The translations under genes were made by a program, and so were the position numbers. This document shows, one piece after another, positions 36,257 through 45,585 of a stretch of DNA of 64,000 nt (positions are counted from its first letter, which is position 1; the number at the start of each line of letters is the position of its first letter). The notes beneath the pieces are model-generated. The model made no database searches. It was given only the letters and a program-made list of their open reading frames with translations, and was not told the origin of the DNA. This stretch comes from JAPORY01 sp965215385. GTDB lineage: Bacteria; Pseudomonadota; Alphaproteobacteria; Rhodobacterales; Rhodobacteraceae. The stretch covers positions 3,286,001 through 3,350,000 of the forward strand of contig OZ244059.1 in assembly GCA_965215385.1 (NCBI GenBank). The letters are read 5' to 3'.

Positions 36257-37285
36257 ATGAACCATCGAATTGCTATTCTTGGTGCATCAGGCTACACGGG
36301 TGCAGAGCTCATCCGCTTAGTTGCGACCCATCCCGGTTTCGATATCGTTGCCGCCACTGGCGAACGCAAGGCGGGGATGAACATAGCTTCTGTCTTCCCG
36401 CATCTGCGGCATTTGTCTTTGCCACCTATTTGTCAGATCGGTGAGGTAGACTTCTCCAAAGTTGACCTTTGTTTTTGTGCCCTGCCGCATAGAACGAGTC
36501 AGCAGATCGTTATGAATTTGCCGAAGTCTGTTCGGGTGGTTGATTTATCGGCAGATTTTCGTCTGCGAGATCCCAGTGAATATCGGAAATGGTATGGGGT
36601 ACTGCATGCCGCCGCAGAACTCCAAAAAACCGCGATCTATGGCCTGACTGAATTTTATCGGGACCAAATCGCAACAGCGTCACTGGTTGCTGGTACTGGA
36701 TGCAACTCGGCGGCGGCGCAGTTCGCGTTGCGCCCGCTTTTTGTCGCCAAGGCAATCGATTTTAACGAAGTCATTATCGATCTTAAATGTGGCGTCTCAG
36801 GGGCTGGCCGTGTCCTACAAGAACACTTGCTCCATTCTGAACTGAGTGAGGGATACTACCCCTATGCTGTCGGCGGGACTCATCGGCACCTCGGAGAGTT
36901 AGATCAAGAATTTTCGCAAGTCGCTGGTGAGCCGATCACGGTGCAATTCACCCCACATTTGCTCCCGGTAAATCGCGGCGTTCTAGCGACGGCGTATGTG
37001 CGTGGTGACGCGAGTACGATCCACGAAGTACTGTCAACTGCCTATACTGACGAGCCGTTTCTCAGTGTTCTGCCCCTTGGCGACATGCCATCGACCCACC
37101 ACGTTCGGGGCTCCAATTTTGTCCATATCGGTGTTGCTGGAGATCGACGTTCCGGTCGCGCTATTGTTGTGGCTGTGCTTGATAATTTGGTGAAAGGCAG
37201 TAGCGGACAGGCATTGCAAAACGCCAATGTGATGCTAGGTGAAAGCGAGACTGCGGGGCTCTTGGCCGCACCACTCTTCCCGTGA
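36257..37285 (+). CDS. argC: N-acetyl-gamma-glutamyl-phosphate reductase
   Basis: This 342-residue enzyme reduces N-acetylglutamyl phosphate with NADPH, the third step of arginine synthesis. It has an NADP-binding ILGASGYTGAELIRL start, catalytic Cys149 in GTGCNSAAAQ and SGAGRVLQEH / PYAVGGTHRHLGE motifs. argD and argF are at 60982 and 62207 in the same window, so arginine genes are split between two sites. ccmE begins 7 nt downstream, so argC probably leads a transcript with cytochrome c maturation genes. Confidence 0.95.
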   Translation: MNHRIAILGASGYTGAELIRLVATHPGFDIVAATGERKAGMNIASVFPHLRHLSLPPICQIGEVDFSKVDLCFCALPHRTSQQIVMNLPKSVRVVDLSADFRLRDPSEYRKWYGVLHAAAELQKTAIYGLTEFYRDQIATASLVAGTGCNSAAAQFALRPLFVAKAIDFNEVIIDLKCGVSGAGRVLQEHLLHSELSEGYYPYAVGGTHRHLGELDQEFSQVAGEPITVQFTPHLLPVNRGVLATAYVRGDASTIHEVLSTAYTDEPFLSVLPLGDMPSTHHVRGSNFVHIGVAGDRRSGRAIVVAVLDNLVKGSSGQALQNANVMLGESETAGLLAAPLFP

Positions 37286-37292
37286 GGATTAC

Positions 37293-37739
37293 ATGCAGGG
37301 GTTGAAAAAGCGTCGTCGCATTCAGATTGTCGCATTGGCCACCGTGGGGTTGGCACTGTCGACCGCCTTAATTGGTTACGCTATGCGCGATGGCATTAAC
37401 TTTTTTCGTGCGCCGACCGAGATCTATGCAGAGCCGCCGAACCCTTCTGAGGTGTTTCGAATTGGGGGACTGGTAGAAGCAGGGTCAATCGTTCGTGGCA
37501 CTGGTGAGACGGTTAAGTTCTCAGTCACTGACGGCGGCGCGTCAGTTGCCGTGCATTATCAGGGTATTCTCCCAGATTTGTTCGCCGAGAATGAAGGGAT
37601 GGTCGGTACCGGCCGCTATATTGACGGGGTCTTTCACGCAACCGAAATTCTTGCCAAGCACGACGAAACCTACATGCCGGCAGAGGTCATTGATGCCTTA
37701 AAGGCGCAGGGCGTGTACAAAGACCCAAACGATCAATAA
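37293..37739 (+). CDS. ccmE: Cytochrome c maturation haem chaperone CcmE
   Basis: This 148-residue membrane-anchored periplasmic protein carries haem to CcmF. The KKRRRIQIVALATVGLALS start gives basic residues and a single transmembrane helix. The haem-binding His lies in LAKHDETYMP, and VHYQGILPDLFAENEG is a conserved strand region. The ATG at 37293 is chosen because it follows GAGGATT and gives the standard start; an earlier in-frame ATG would run into argC. Equivalent to CycJ. Confidence 0.93.
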   Translation: MQGLKKRRRIQIVALATVGLALSTALIGYAMRDGINFFRAPTEIYAEPPNPSEVFRIGGLVEAGSIVRGTGETVKFSVTDGGASVAVHYQGILPDLFAENEGMVGTGRYIDGVFHATEILAKHDETYMPAEVIDALKAQGVYKDPNDQ

Positions 37740-37858
37740 ATGCATTCGACCAACGTCCTCGGGCATCTTGGTATAATTGATTTGACAAGCCTCGGTCCCA
37801 CATAAAGATAGCGAATTATGATCTCATTTAGGCGGGACAGGCGGCGGGGGCTCAACGA

Positions 37859-39823
37859 ATGATCATTGAATTTGGGCATTTTGCGCTCGTTTTGGCATTT
37901 GCAATTGCGATTGTGCAGATGATTGTGCCGCTGATTGGAGCACAACAGCGCTGGTCAGGATGGATGGCGGTGGCAGAGCCCGCGGCTGGGGCACAGTTCT
38001 TGCTGACTGCTATTGCTTTTGCTGCCCTAATGTGGGCATTTGTCACCTCGGATTTTTCGGTCCGATTAGTGACACTAAACAGTCACTCGGCCAAGCCACT
38101 CATCTACAAAATTACGGGCACTTGGGGAAACCACGAGGGCTCAATGTTGTTGTGGGTATTGATTGTAGCTTTTTATGGTGCCTTGGTCGCTTGGTTCGGT
38201 GGAAATTTACCGCCGTTGCTGCGAGCTCGCGTACTTGCCACACAAGCGGCAATTGCGGTGGCTTTTTTCTCCTTCATACTTTTTACCTCGAACCCCTTTT
38301 TGCGATTAGAGTTGCCGCCGTTAAATGGCCGGGATCTGAATCCATTGCTACAAGATGTTGGGTTGGCAATTCATCCGCCTTTTCTTTACCTCGGATATGT
38401 TGGGCTCTCAATGTCGTTCTCCTTTGCGGTAGCCGCATTGATTGAAGGAAGGGTTGATGCGGCTTGGGCACGCTGGGTGAGACCATGGACGCTTGCGGCT
38501 TGGATCTTTCTGACAATCGGCATTGGATTGGGCTCTTGGTGGGCCTACTATGAACTTGGCTGGGGCGGCTTTTGGTTTTGGGATCCCGTCGAAAATGCCT
38601 CTTTTATGCCGTGGTTACTGTCGGCGGCATTGCTGCATTCGGCGATTGTCGTTGAGAAGCGCGAAATCCTCAAAACTTGGACTATTCTACTTGCGATATT
38701 GGCCTTTGGTTTTTCGCTGATTGGCACCTTTATTGTGCGATCAGGTTTGCTAACTTCGGTGCACGCATTCGCCAACGACCCGGAGCGGGGTTTATATATT
38801 TTGGCGATCATTTTTGTATTTATGGGGGGCGCACTGGTCTTGTTTGCTGGTCGAGCAAATGTGATGGAGGCGCGAGGAGTGTTCGGGGCTATCAGTCGTG
38901 AGACTGCGTTGATTTCGAATAATATCTTATTGGCCGGCAGTTGTTTTGTTATTTTTGTCGGTACTCTCTGGCCATTGATGTCCGAAATGTTTTTTGATCG
39001 GAAATTATCAGTTGGCCCGCCGTTTTTTGATACTGCCTTCACCCCTTTCATGGTTTTGCTTGGGCTGTTGCTGCCAGTTGGTGCGATGGCTCCTTGGAAG
39101 CGCGGTCAAATTTGGCGGGTGATAAAGCCGCTACGCTGGGTTTTTGGAGCCGCCTTTGCTGTGGCTATTGTCATATGGATTGTTCAGACGCAGCGTAGCG
39201 TTCTTGCGCCGCTTGGGGCGGCGATTGGTGCTTGGGTGTGTTTGGGCGCCATTCTTGATATTGTCTCGCGAACGGGGCAGAAAGCTAATCCATCACGTCT
39301 TTTTCGCCTGCCACGGGCCGACTGGGGTAAGGCGGTCGCCCATTTTGGTACCGGTATTGTCTTTTTTGCGATCTGCGCTCTTGTGGCTTGGCAACAGGAG
39401 CATATTCAAATTGCCGAAATCGGAAAGCCATTTGATGTTGGCGGCTTCACTCTAACTTTAGAAGCCGTTAGTCAAGTGCAAGGACCGAACTATTCCTCGA
39501 CCAAGGGACTCGTGTCGGTGCGCCGCGGGGAATACGAGATTGCCCAGCTGCAGCCAGAAAAGCGGGTTTATCCGGTGGCGCAAATGACGACGACAGAAGC
39601 AGCCATTGACTATCGCATCTTTCGAGATGTCTATGTGGTGATCGGTGATCGCCAAACTGATGGCAGTGGGTGGGTTATTCGAACCTATATCAAGCCGTTT
39701 GCGAATTGGATTTGGGCAGGGTGTATCTTAATGGCTCTTGGTGGGTTGCTGAGTATGAGCGATCGGCGATTCCGCGTTGCGGTGGGTGAAAAGAAATTGC
39801 CTTACGGAATGCCAGCTGAATGA
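37859..39823 (+). CDS. ccmF: Haem lyase CcmF
   Basis: This 654-residue multispanning inner-membrane protein joins haem to apocytochrome c. The periplasmic WWD-type motif is present as WGGFWFWDPVENASFMPWL, with GNHEGSMLLWV upstream and YRIFRDVYVV near the C-terminus. About fourteen hydrophobic segments are visible. Equivalent to CycK. It overlaps ccmH by 4 nt. No ccmI (cycH) and no ccmG is present on either side, so these parts of the system must be elsewhere. Confidence 0.95.
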   Translation: MIIEFGHFALVLAFAIAIVQMIVPLIGAQQRWSGWMAVAEPAAGAQFLLTAIAFAALMWAFVTSDFSVRLVTLNSHSAKPLIYKITGTWGNHEGSMLLWVLIVAFYGALVAWFGGNLPPLLRARVLATQAAIAVAFFSFILFTSNPFLRLELPPLNGRDLNPLLQDVGLAIHPPFLYLGYVGLSMSFSFAVAALIEGRVDAAWARWVRPWTLAAWIFLTIGIGLGSWWAYYELGWGGFWFWDPVENASFMPWLLSAALLHSAIVVEKREILKTWTILLAILAFGFSLIGTFIVRSGLLTSVHAFANDPERGLYILAIIFVFMGGALVLFAGRANVMEARGVFGAISRETALISNNILLAGSCFVIFVGTLWPLMSEMFFDRKLSVGPPFFDTAFTPFMVLLGLLLPVGAMAPWKRGQIWRVIKPLRWVFGAAFAVAIVIWIVQTQRSVLAPLGAAIGAWVCLGAILDIVSRTGQKANPSRLFRLPRADWGKAVAHFGTGIVFFAICALVAWQQEHIQIAEIGKPFDVGGFTLTLEAVSQVQGPNYSSTKGLVSVRRGEYEIAQLQPEKRVYPVAQMTTTEAAIDYRIFRDVYVVIGDRQTDGSGWVIRTYIKPFANWIWAGCILMALGGLLSMSDRRFRVAVGEKKLPYGMPAE

Positions 39824-40311
39824 GTATCCTGTGCGCGGCTAGACATTGGTGCTGTGTATGGGCGGTAATACTGTCATTATTGGGGTTCGTTCCGACGGGG
39901 TCGCTTGCGCTGCAGCCTGACGAAATATTGGCTGATCCCGCCTTAGAACAGCGGGCCCGATCAATTTCAAAAAATCTTCGGTGTCTAGTTTGTCGTAACG
40001 AGAGCATTGACGAGAGTAATGCCGATTTAGCTCGCGATTTGCGGTTGTTGGTACGCGAGCGTTTGGTCAGTGGCGAGAGTGATGAGGACGTAATTGACTA
40101 TGTGGTTGCCCGCTACGGGGAGTACGTACTGTTACGACCGGTGATGTCCGGGTCAAATTGGATACTCTACGCAACGCCGCCTGTCGTGTTCATTTTTTCT
40201 GTTGCTTTAGGGCTATTTTATTTTCGATCAAGACGACGAGCAGTAGCGGCACCAGAACAAGCTTTGGATGGCCGAGAACTAGCGAAGTTGCATGAAATCT
40301 TAGACCATTGA
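39820..40311 (+). CDS. ccmH: Cytochrome c maturation thiol reductase CcmH (CycL)
   Basis: This 163-residue precursor has a signal peptide (hydrophobic VWAVILSLLGFVPTGSLA) and the redox motif LRCLVCRNESI, which reduces the haem-binding cysteines of apocytochromes c in the periplasm. A C-terminal transmembrane helix (WILYATPPVVFIFSVALGLF) anchors it. The length matches the short CycL form without a CcmI-like tail. It starts inside the ccmF stop (ATGA). Confidence 0.93.
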   Translation: MSILCAARHWCCVWAVILSLLGFVPTGSLALQPDEILADPALEQRARSISKNLRCLVCRNESIDESNADLARDLRLLVRERLVSGESDEDVIDYVVARYGEYVLLRPVMSGSNWILYATPPVVFIFSVALGLFYFRSRRRAVAAPEQALDGRELAKLHEILDH

Positions 40312-40378
40312 TGAAGGTAGTGGGCGCAGCGATTTGCGTAAGGTCAAGAGTCCAAAACGGATGGGGGATCATGCTATA

Positions 40379-41155
40379 ATGGAATACGAGACTATCGTAC
40401 TTGACATTGAAGATGACGTAGCGATCATTCGTTTGAATCGCCCAGAAAAGCTCAATGCCCTGACTGTGCGGATGCGAGCAGAGATTTGTCATGCCGTCAA
40501 ACTTGCGAGTTCCGAGGCTCGGGTTGTGGTTCTGACGGGAGAAGGGGCCGCCTTTTGCTCTGGGCAAGATCTTGGTGACGGCGGCTCAGCCGCGAATTTA
40601 AATCTTGAGCAGACCTTACGCGATGAGTATTTTCCAATGCTGCGGGCAATTTATGATTGTCCGGTACCAACCATTGCCGCCGTGAACGGCCCGGCCGCTG
40701 GTGCGGGTGCCAATCTGGCCTTAACAGCGGACGTCGTTATTGCGTCTGATACCGCCTATTTTTTGCAAGCCTTCACGCGTATTGGTCTGATGCCGGATGC
40801 TGGAGGTACCTATTTCATGCCACGCATGATTGGGTCAGCCAAGGCCATGGGCGCGGCACTATTTGCTGAGAAAATCACCGCTAGGCAAGCGGACAATTGG
40901 GGTCTGATTTGGGAGGCAGTAGATGCGGATATTTTTGATGAGATATGGCGTAATCGTGCGGCGCAACTGGCTTCTGGCCCGACAACGGCGTATGCGGCTG
41001 TGAAAGAGGCTCTACGAGGAAGTTGGAATCGTACATTGGAGGCGCAACTGCGTCATGAAGCTAAGTTGCAGGGAAATTGTGGTGCAAGTCGTGACTTCAA
41101 AGAGGGGGTCTTAGCATTTGCCGAGAAACGCTTACCGAATTTCGAGGGACGCTGA
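40379..41155 (+). CDS. Enoyl-CoA hydratase/isomerase (PaaG-like)
   Basis: This 258-residue crotonase-fold enzyme has NRPEKLNALTVRMRAEI, GAAFCSGQDLGDGG, a GPAAGAGANLALTADVVIA oxyanion loop and IGLMPDAGGTYFMPRMIG. The IGLMPDAGGT and EKITARQADNWGLIWEAVD segments resemble PaaG, the ring-1,2-epoxyphenylacetyl-CoA isomerase. I start it at ATG 40379; an upstream in-frame start at 40334 adds unlike residues. No other phenylacetate gene is near, so its role could also be general beta-oxidation. An aromatic link to the ior gene is suggestive only. Confidence 0.88.
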   Translation: MEYETIVLDIEDDVAIIRLNRPEKLNALTVRMRAEICHAVKLASSEARVVVLTGEGAAFCSGQDLGDGGSAANLNLEQTLRDEYFPMLRAIYDCPVPTIAAVNGPAAGAGANLALTADVVIASDTAYFLQAFTRIGLMPDAGGTYFMPRMIGSAKAMGAALFAEKITARQADNWGLIWEAVDADIFDEIWRNRAAQLASGPTTAYAAVKEALRGSWNRTLEAQLRHEAKLQGNCGASRDFKEGVLAFAEKRLPNFEGR

Positions 41156-41685
41156 ACTCCGCGGCTGGCGGTGCAGCCGAATCTAGTCTACCGTACGATG
41201 CATCACGACGGCAAACGGAGTGAATTGATTGGCGTCGAGATAGATACCATAGCTTGAGTGCTGAACGCACTGTTGAACTACGAGAATTGTGGGAACATCT
41301 AGAGAATTTTCTCTGAAAATCTTCCTCCGTTGCCAGTTTCTACCAGCAACATAAGACAGAGAAATTGAAGCCTTGCCCTATTCTAAAGGATTGGCAAGCG
41401 GGTGAGAGTTAACGAATTTGGGTCGGAAAGTCGCCGCCGTCGCGCCCAGGTATCCAACCGTCGGGATTATTTCGCGAGCGTTTAATGTCTGGGATCAAGG
41501 TTGAATCGGTGTTGATCTATACAACAGTCCTTCACTTGACGGAAGTTTGTCCACCAGCTATTGATAACTTGCATTAGTCGAGAGGCTATTGCTTTGCAGC
41601 GAAAGCAGCGATGACAGGAGCGCGAGTTTGCAAGCGCTCCTACTTGATGACGAGAATAACTATCTTACCACCAAGGAGTATTGAG
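41156..41685. other. Intergenic region with leader hairpin
   Basis: This 530-bp stretch precedes the ABC transporter genes. No permease or other gene is seen. A perfect AGGAGCGC...GCGCTCCT hairpin is listed separately. I looked for thiamine-pyrophosphate riboswitch sequence because the binding protein resembles THI5/NMT1 types and found none. Confidence 0.4.
41616..41641 (+). promoter_or_regulatory. Hairpin in ABC transporter leader
   Basis: AGGAGCGC (41616-41623) and GCGCTCCT (41634-41641) form a perfect 8-bp stem with a 10-nt loop, 45 nt before the binding-protein start. It lacks a U-tract, so it is more likely a stability or translation-control structure or a protein site than a terminator. 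Confidence 0.35.
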
Positions 41686-42687
41686 ATGTTTCACCGTTTT
41701 TTTGCCATTGTTAGCCTGATATTTGCTGCCGGACTGTCGAATGCCCAGACTGATGTATCATTTGCGCTTGACTGGAAATTCGAAGGCCCGTCAGCACCTT
41801 ACTTTGCGGCGATTGACAATGGGCATTTTGCTGATGCAGGTCTGACCGTTGAAATTACAGCTGGTCAGGGGTCACTGGATGCAATTCCTAAAGTTGCTAC
41901 CGGTGGATTTCCAGTTGGATTTGCCGACATCAACTCTCTTATTAAATTCTTAGATCAAAATCCCAGCGCTCCAGTCATCGCCGTGATGATGATTTATGAC
42001 AAGCCGCCCTTCGCCGTGGTTGGGCGCAAGAGCCAAGGTGTCGCCGAGCCGAAGGATCTCGAAGGTCGCATTCTTGGTGCCCCACCGCCTGATGGTGCTT
42101 GGGCGCAGTTTCCAGCATTTGCAACGGCAAATGATATTGACGTAAGCAAAGTGACAGTCGAGGCAGTAGGCTTCCCAACGCGAGAACCAATGCTGGCGGA
42201 GGGACAGGTTGATGCGATCACTGGTTTTTCCTTTTCGTCCTATCTCAATCTAGTGCGTCTCGGGGTGCCAGAGGAGGATATTTCAACGATTTTGATGGCG
42301 GATTATGGCCTTGAACTTTATGGTAACGCAATCATTGTTAATACAACCTACGCCAATGCTAATCCTGAGGTCATTGAGGGGTTCTTGGGTGCCGTTGCCG
42401 AAGGTTGGCGAGATGCCATTAATGATCCTGCGGCAGCAATAAAGAGCCTCAAGGAACGAAATCCGGCCATAGACGAGGCCCTTGAAAACCGAAGATTGCA
42501 ACTGTCTATTGATGCGAATGTCGTGACTGACTATACCCGAGCGAATGGTATGGGGCGCATTGATAACGCTCGAATGGATCGAGCCCTGGTGCAGTTGGCT
42601 GAGACCTACGACTTTCAGACCTCGCCAAACGCAAGTTCGTACTTTACCGACACATTCTTGCCGGCAAACGGTTTCCCGCTGCAGTAA
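41686..42687 (+). CDS. ABC transporter substrate-binding protein (NMT1/THI5-like)
   Basis: From ATG 41686 (AAGGAG 7 nt upstream) the precursor has 333 residues with a signal peptide MFHRFFAIVSLIFAAGLSNA cleaved before QTDV. The mature domain has FALDWKFEGPSAPYFAAID, then QGSLDAIPKVATGGFPVGFA, matching the NMT1/THI5-like family that delivers pyrimidine precursors, nitrate, sulfonate or riboflavin-like ligands. The substrate is unknown. The ATPase gene follows after 38 nt, but no permease gene exists in the vicinity. Confidence 0.88.
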   Translation: MFHRFFAIVSLIFAAGLSNAQTDVSFALDWKFEGPSAPYFAAIDNGHFADAGLTVEITAGQGSLDAIPKVATGGFPVGFADINSLIKFLDQNPSAPVIAVMMIYDKPPFAVVGRKSQGVAEPKDLEGRILGAPPPDGAWAQFPAFATANDIDVSKVTVEAVGFPTREPMLAEGQVDAITGFSFSSYLNLVRLGVPEEDISTILMADYGLELYGNAIIVNTTYANANPEVIEGFLGAVAEGWRDAINDPAAAIKSLKERNPAIDEALENRRLQLSIDANVVTDYTRANGMGRIDNARMDRALVQLAETYDFQTSPNASSYFTDTFLPANGFPLQ

Positions 42688-42725
42688 ACGGGCGGTGGAC
42701 TCTCCCCGATGTCGGCCCTATCGAA

Positions 42726-43523
42726 ATGAGCAACGGGCTGATTGAAATAAAGGCCGTTTCGCATGCCTATGCAACGGCCGAGGGTCCGTTTCCCGTGCTG
42801 AGGAATCTAGAACTCACCGTATCTGAGGGCGGCTTTGCAGCAGTTGTCGGACCTTCTGGCTGTGGTAAATCGACGCTGACTCGACTCATTGCTGGTCTCT
42901 TAAAGCCTGATGCCGGCGAAGTGTGGTTGCAAGGCGAGAGGGTACACTCGCCGCGCCCGACTGTCGGTATGGCCTTCCAAAATCCCGTGTTGCTGGAGTG
43001 GCGATCAATCTTACGAAATGTCTTGCTGCCATTGGAGATTGTGCCGACGCAATCGCGTACCAAAGGTGAAGAACGCGCCCGTCATCTGCTCGAACTTGTA
43101 GGGCTGGGAGGCTTTGAAGATAAACGGCCATCTGAATTATCAGGCGGCATGCGGCAACGCGCCTCTCTCTGTCGGGCACTGATCCACCAACCAAAAGTCT
43201 TGGTTCTTGACGAACCTTTCGGGGCGCTCGACGCCTTTACGCGAGAGGACTTATGGCAAGTCATGCATTGTTTGCGGGCTGAGGAGCCTTTCACCGGAGT
43301 GTTGATTACTCATGATTTGCGCGAATCGGTATTTTTGGCAGAAGATGTATATGTGCTCTCAGGTCGCCCTGCGCACACGCAATTTCGGCTGCCAGTAACG
43401 CTTGAGGGTCCGCGAAACATAGAGCAACTCTATGAACCCAAAGCCGTCAAGATGCTCGCCGAACTTCGGCATCAGATTGCGATTGCGCAAGGGCAAGGTA
43501 CAGACTCGGATACTCGTCACTGA
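42726..43523 (+). CDS. ABC transporter ATPase (SsuB/TauB-like)
   Basis: This 265-residue ATPase has Walker A GPSGCGKSTLTRLIAG, Q-loop AFQNPVLLEW, signature LSGGMRQRASLCRAL, Walker B VLVLDEPFGALDAFT and the switch ITHDLRESVFLAEDV. It belongs to the nitrate/sulfonate/taurine type that works with NMT1-like binding proteins. The upstream gene supplies the binding protein. A third component, the permease, would be expected adjacent and is missing. Confidence 0.92.
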   Translation: MSNGLIEIKAVSHAYATAEGPFPVLRNLELTVSEGGFAAVVGPSGCGKSTLTRLIAGLLKPDAGEVWLQGERVHSPRPTVGMAFQNPVLLEWRSILRNVLLPLEIVPTQSRTKGEERARHLLELVGLGGFEDKRPSELSGGMRQRASLCRALIHQPKVLVLDEPFGALDAFTREDLWQVMHCLRAEEPFTGVLITHDLRESVFLAEDVYVLSGRPAHTQFRLPVTLEGPRNIEQLYEPKAVKMLAELRHQIAIAQGQGTDSDTRH

Positions 43524-43642
43524 CGCCGCGCTATAAACTGCCAAAGAATTTGCAAGCTGAAGTTTGCACGGCCAACGATGTAGGCGTTGCTGATAAGTCT
43601 CCGTCCGGCACTGTCTATGCCCAACCTAGCTCAACCCCGGTC

Positions 43643-44944
43643 TCAGCGATCAGCAATCTCGACATAATTTCTTTCGGTCTCACCGAGATATAATTGCCGT
43701 GGGCGTCCAATTTTGTTTTGCGGATCGGTAATCATCTCTTTCCACTGGCTGATCCATCCCACTGTTCGAGATAGCGCAAAGACCGGCGTAAACATTGAGG
43801 TTGGAAATCCAACAGCCTCAAGAATAATACCCGAATAGAAATCAACATTCGGGAACAATTTCTTTTCGACGAAGTAGCTGTCCTCAAGGGCAATACGCTC
43901 AAGTTCTTTAGCGGTCTGTAGCAGCGGATTGTTGGCGACGCCAAGTAGATCTAGCACCTCATCGGCCGACTCCTTCAGTACTCGTGCTCGTGGATCAAGG
44001 TTCTTATAGACCCGGTGCCCGAATCCCATAAGTCGAAACGGATCGTTCTTATCTTTTGCCCGCGCTATGTATTCGGGAATTCGATCAGCAGTACCGATTT
44101 GTTTCAACATCTCTAGGCAAGCTTGGTTCGCACCGCCATGAGCGGGGCCCCACAAGCATGCGATTCCGGCGGCTATGCAGGCGAAAGGATTAGCACCTGA
44201 GGATGAAGCAAGCCGTACGGTTGAGGTGGAAGCGTTTTGCTCGTGGTCAGCGTGCAAGATCAAAATACGATCCATAGCGCGACTCAGAATTGGATCGACC
44301 TCAAATTTTTCAGCTGGGACCGCAAAACACATGTGCAGGAAATTAGCAGCATAATCGAGATCGTTTCTTGGATAAACGAAGGGTTGCCCAATCGAGTATT
44401 TGTAAGCCCAAGCCGCAATTGTTGGCATTTTGGCAATGAGACGGTGCGATGCGACCTCGCGCTGATATTCATCGGTGATATCGGTAGAATCGTGATAGAA
44501 GGCTGACATTGCGCCAACCACTCCAACCATAATAGCCATGGGGTGGGCGTCGCGTCTAAATCCGCGGAAAAAGTTTACCATCTGCTCATGCAGCATAGTG
44601 TGACGCGTGATCGTATCCTCAAATTCAGCGAGCTCGCTGGCAGAAGGTAGATTGCCGTAAATTAGTAAATGGCAAACTTCCAAGTAATGAGATTTGGCTG
44701 CTAATTGATCAATCGGGTATCCTCGATGCAGTAGTTCACCTTTAGTGCCGTCAATGTAGGTGATGGTTGAGTCACAAGCCGCCGTGGAGGTAAACCCTGG
44801 GTCGTAGGTAAAAACTCCTGCCTCGGGGTAGAGTTTGCGAATATCAATGACATCTGGCCCACTCGTCGGACAAAGAACGGGTAGATCATAGGTTTGGTTA
44901 TTGACGGTTAGTCTTGCAATTTTCGCAGCGTCATTCATTGACAT
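43643..44944 (-). CDS. gltA: Citrate synthase
   Basis: This 433-residue type II citrate synthase condenses acetyl-CoA with oxaloacetate. Catalytic and signature segments are GYPIDQLAAKSHYLEV, the HADHEQNAST block, GPAHGGANQACLEML, FGHRVYKNLDPRA and DFYSGIILEAVGFPTSMF. The length matches the hexameric allosteric form. It is convergent with the ABC ATPase gene and 641 bp from the poly-C gene at 45586. In many alphaproteobacteria gltA directly follows gltX; here an exported-protein gene lies between them. Confidence 0.96.
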   Translation of the reverse strand: MSMNDAAKIARLTVNNQTYDLPVLCPTSGPDVIDIRKLYPEAGVFTYDPGFTSTAACDSTITYIDGTKGELLHRGYPIDQLAAKSHYLEVCHLLIYGNLPSASELAEFEDTITRHTMLHEQMVNFFRGFRRDAHPMAIMVGVVGAMSAFYHDSTDITDEYQREVASHRLIAKMPTIAAWAYKYSIGQPFVYPRNDLDYAANFLHMCFAVPAEKFEVDPILSRAMDRILILHADHEQNASTSTVRLASSSGANPFACIAAGIACLWGPAHGGANQACLEMLKQIGTADRIPEYIARAKDKNDPFRLMGFGHRVYKNLDPRARVLKESADEVLDLLGVANNPLLQTAKELERIALEDSYFVEKKLFPNVDFYSGIILEAVGFPTSMFTPVFALSRTVGWISQWKEMITDPQNKIGRPRQLYLGETERNYVEIADR

Positions 44945-45519
44945 CTCCTATTACTATTTGATTGTTCGTTTGGAACTCAAACTACCAGCTATGGCATTGG
45001 CGTCGGTTCGCGAAAAAAGTTCCAGATTGGTTCGAGTAAAAATTGAATTGCAGCAGACCTACATTTGAGCGCGAAGCATATTACCGCTAAAAGGCAATTA
45101 TCACGGGGGCGTCGCTCACCCAAATCAGAATAATTTCTCACGATTATTGAGGTAGCGAGTACAGTACTTTCTCAGTGCTTGTCGTGGTTAGCACGGTAGC
45201 CGACCACTGATTTAGTTGCTCAGTCAATGCATCACAAACGACCTTAAGATGCTGGTTTGGCAAATCACCGAACTTAAGTTGCAGCAGATCCCTCAACCCG
45301 TCGACTTCAACAACGATGATCGCCTTAGAAATGCCCGCTTGCAGCCATTGTTCTGCAGGAGTCTTAATTGATTGCTCCCGTTCGAGGAAAAGACTGATAC
45401 CGCATCACAAGGAGCGTATCAATTTCGCCTAAGCTTATCAACGATATAGGCAACAAGATCAAGAAGCAAACCTGACGTTGGCGTCAAGTCAGAAAAGTCG
45501 TAGCTAGTGGGTCAGTTTG
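44945..45519. other. Gene-poor region upstream of gltA
   Basis: This divergent region between gltA and poly-C locus 2 should contain the gltA promoter. It holds one coherent minus-strand open frame without a start (listed at 45144). No RNA gene or repeat was noticed. Confidence 0.4.
45144..45414 (-). pseudogene. Start-less open frame, possible gene fragment
   Basis: A minus-strand frame of 90 codons, open from 45414 to the TAA at 45144-45146, reads coherently, for example AEQWLQAGISKAIIVVEVDG followed by LRDLLQLKFGDLPNQHLKVV. The IIVVEVDGL...FGD...HL pattern faintly resembles the start of a GGDEF-type fold. It has no ATG, GTG or ribosome-binding site at a suitable place, so it is either a decayed fragment or chance. 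I do not assign a function. Confidence 0.3.
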
Positions 45520-45585
45520 AAATTCACCCTTGCCATCGGACATCAAAAGCTGTAGACTGAAAATATCAATTCCACTGGAGGACTC
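45520..45585 (+). promoter_or_regulatory. Conserved promoter/leader of poly-C locus 2
   Basis: This segment aligns without gaps to 27224-27289. It has AAATTCAC at 45520, a -35-like TTGCCA at 45530-45535, a 17-nt spacer, a -10-like TAGACT at 45553-45558 and GGAGG at 45577-45581, 4 nt before ATG. The same distances occur at locus 1, which supports a shared promoter. Confidence 0.65.

Noticed and set aside
41156..41685. TPP riboswitch before the THI5-like binding protein
   Set aside because: The conserved CTGAGA and ACC-GAACCTGATC elements are absent; only a simple hairpin is present.
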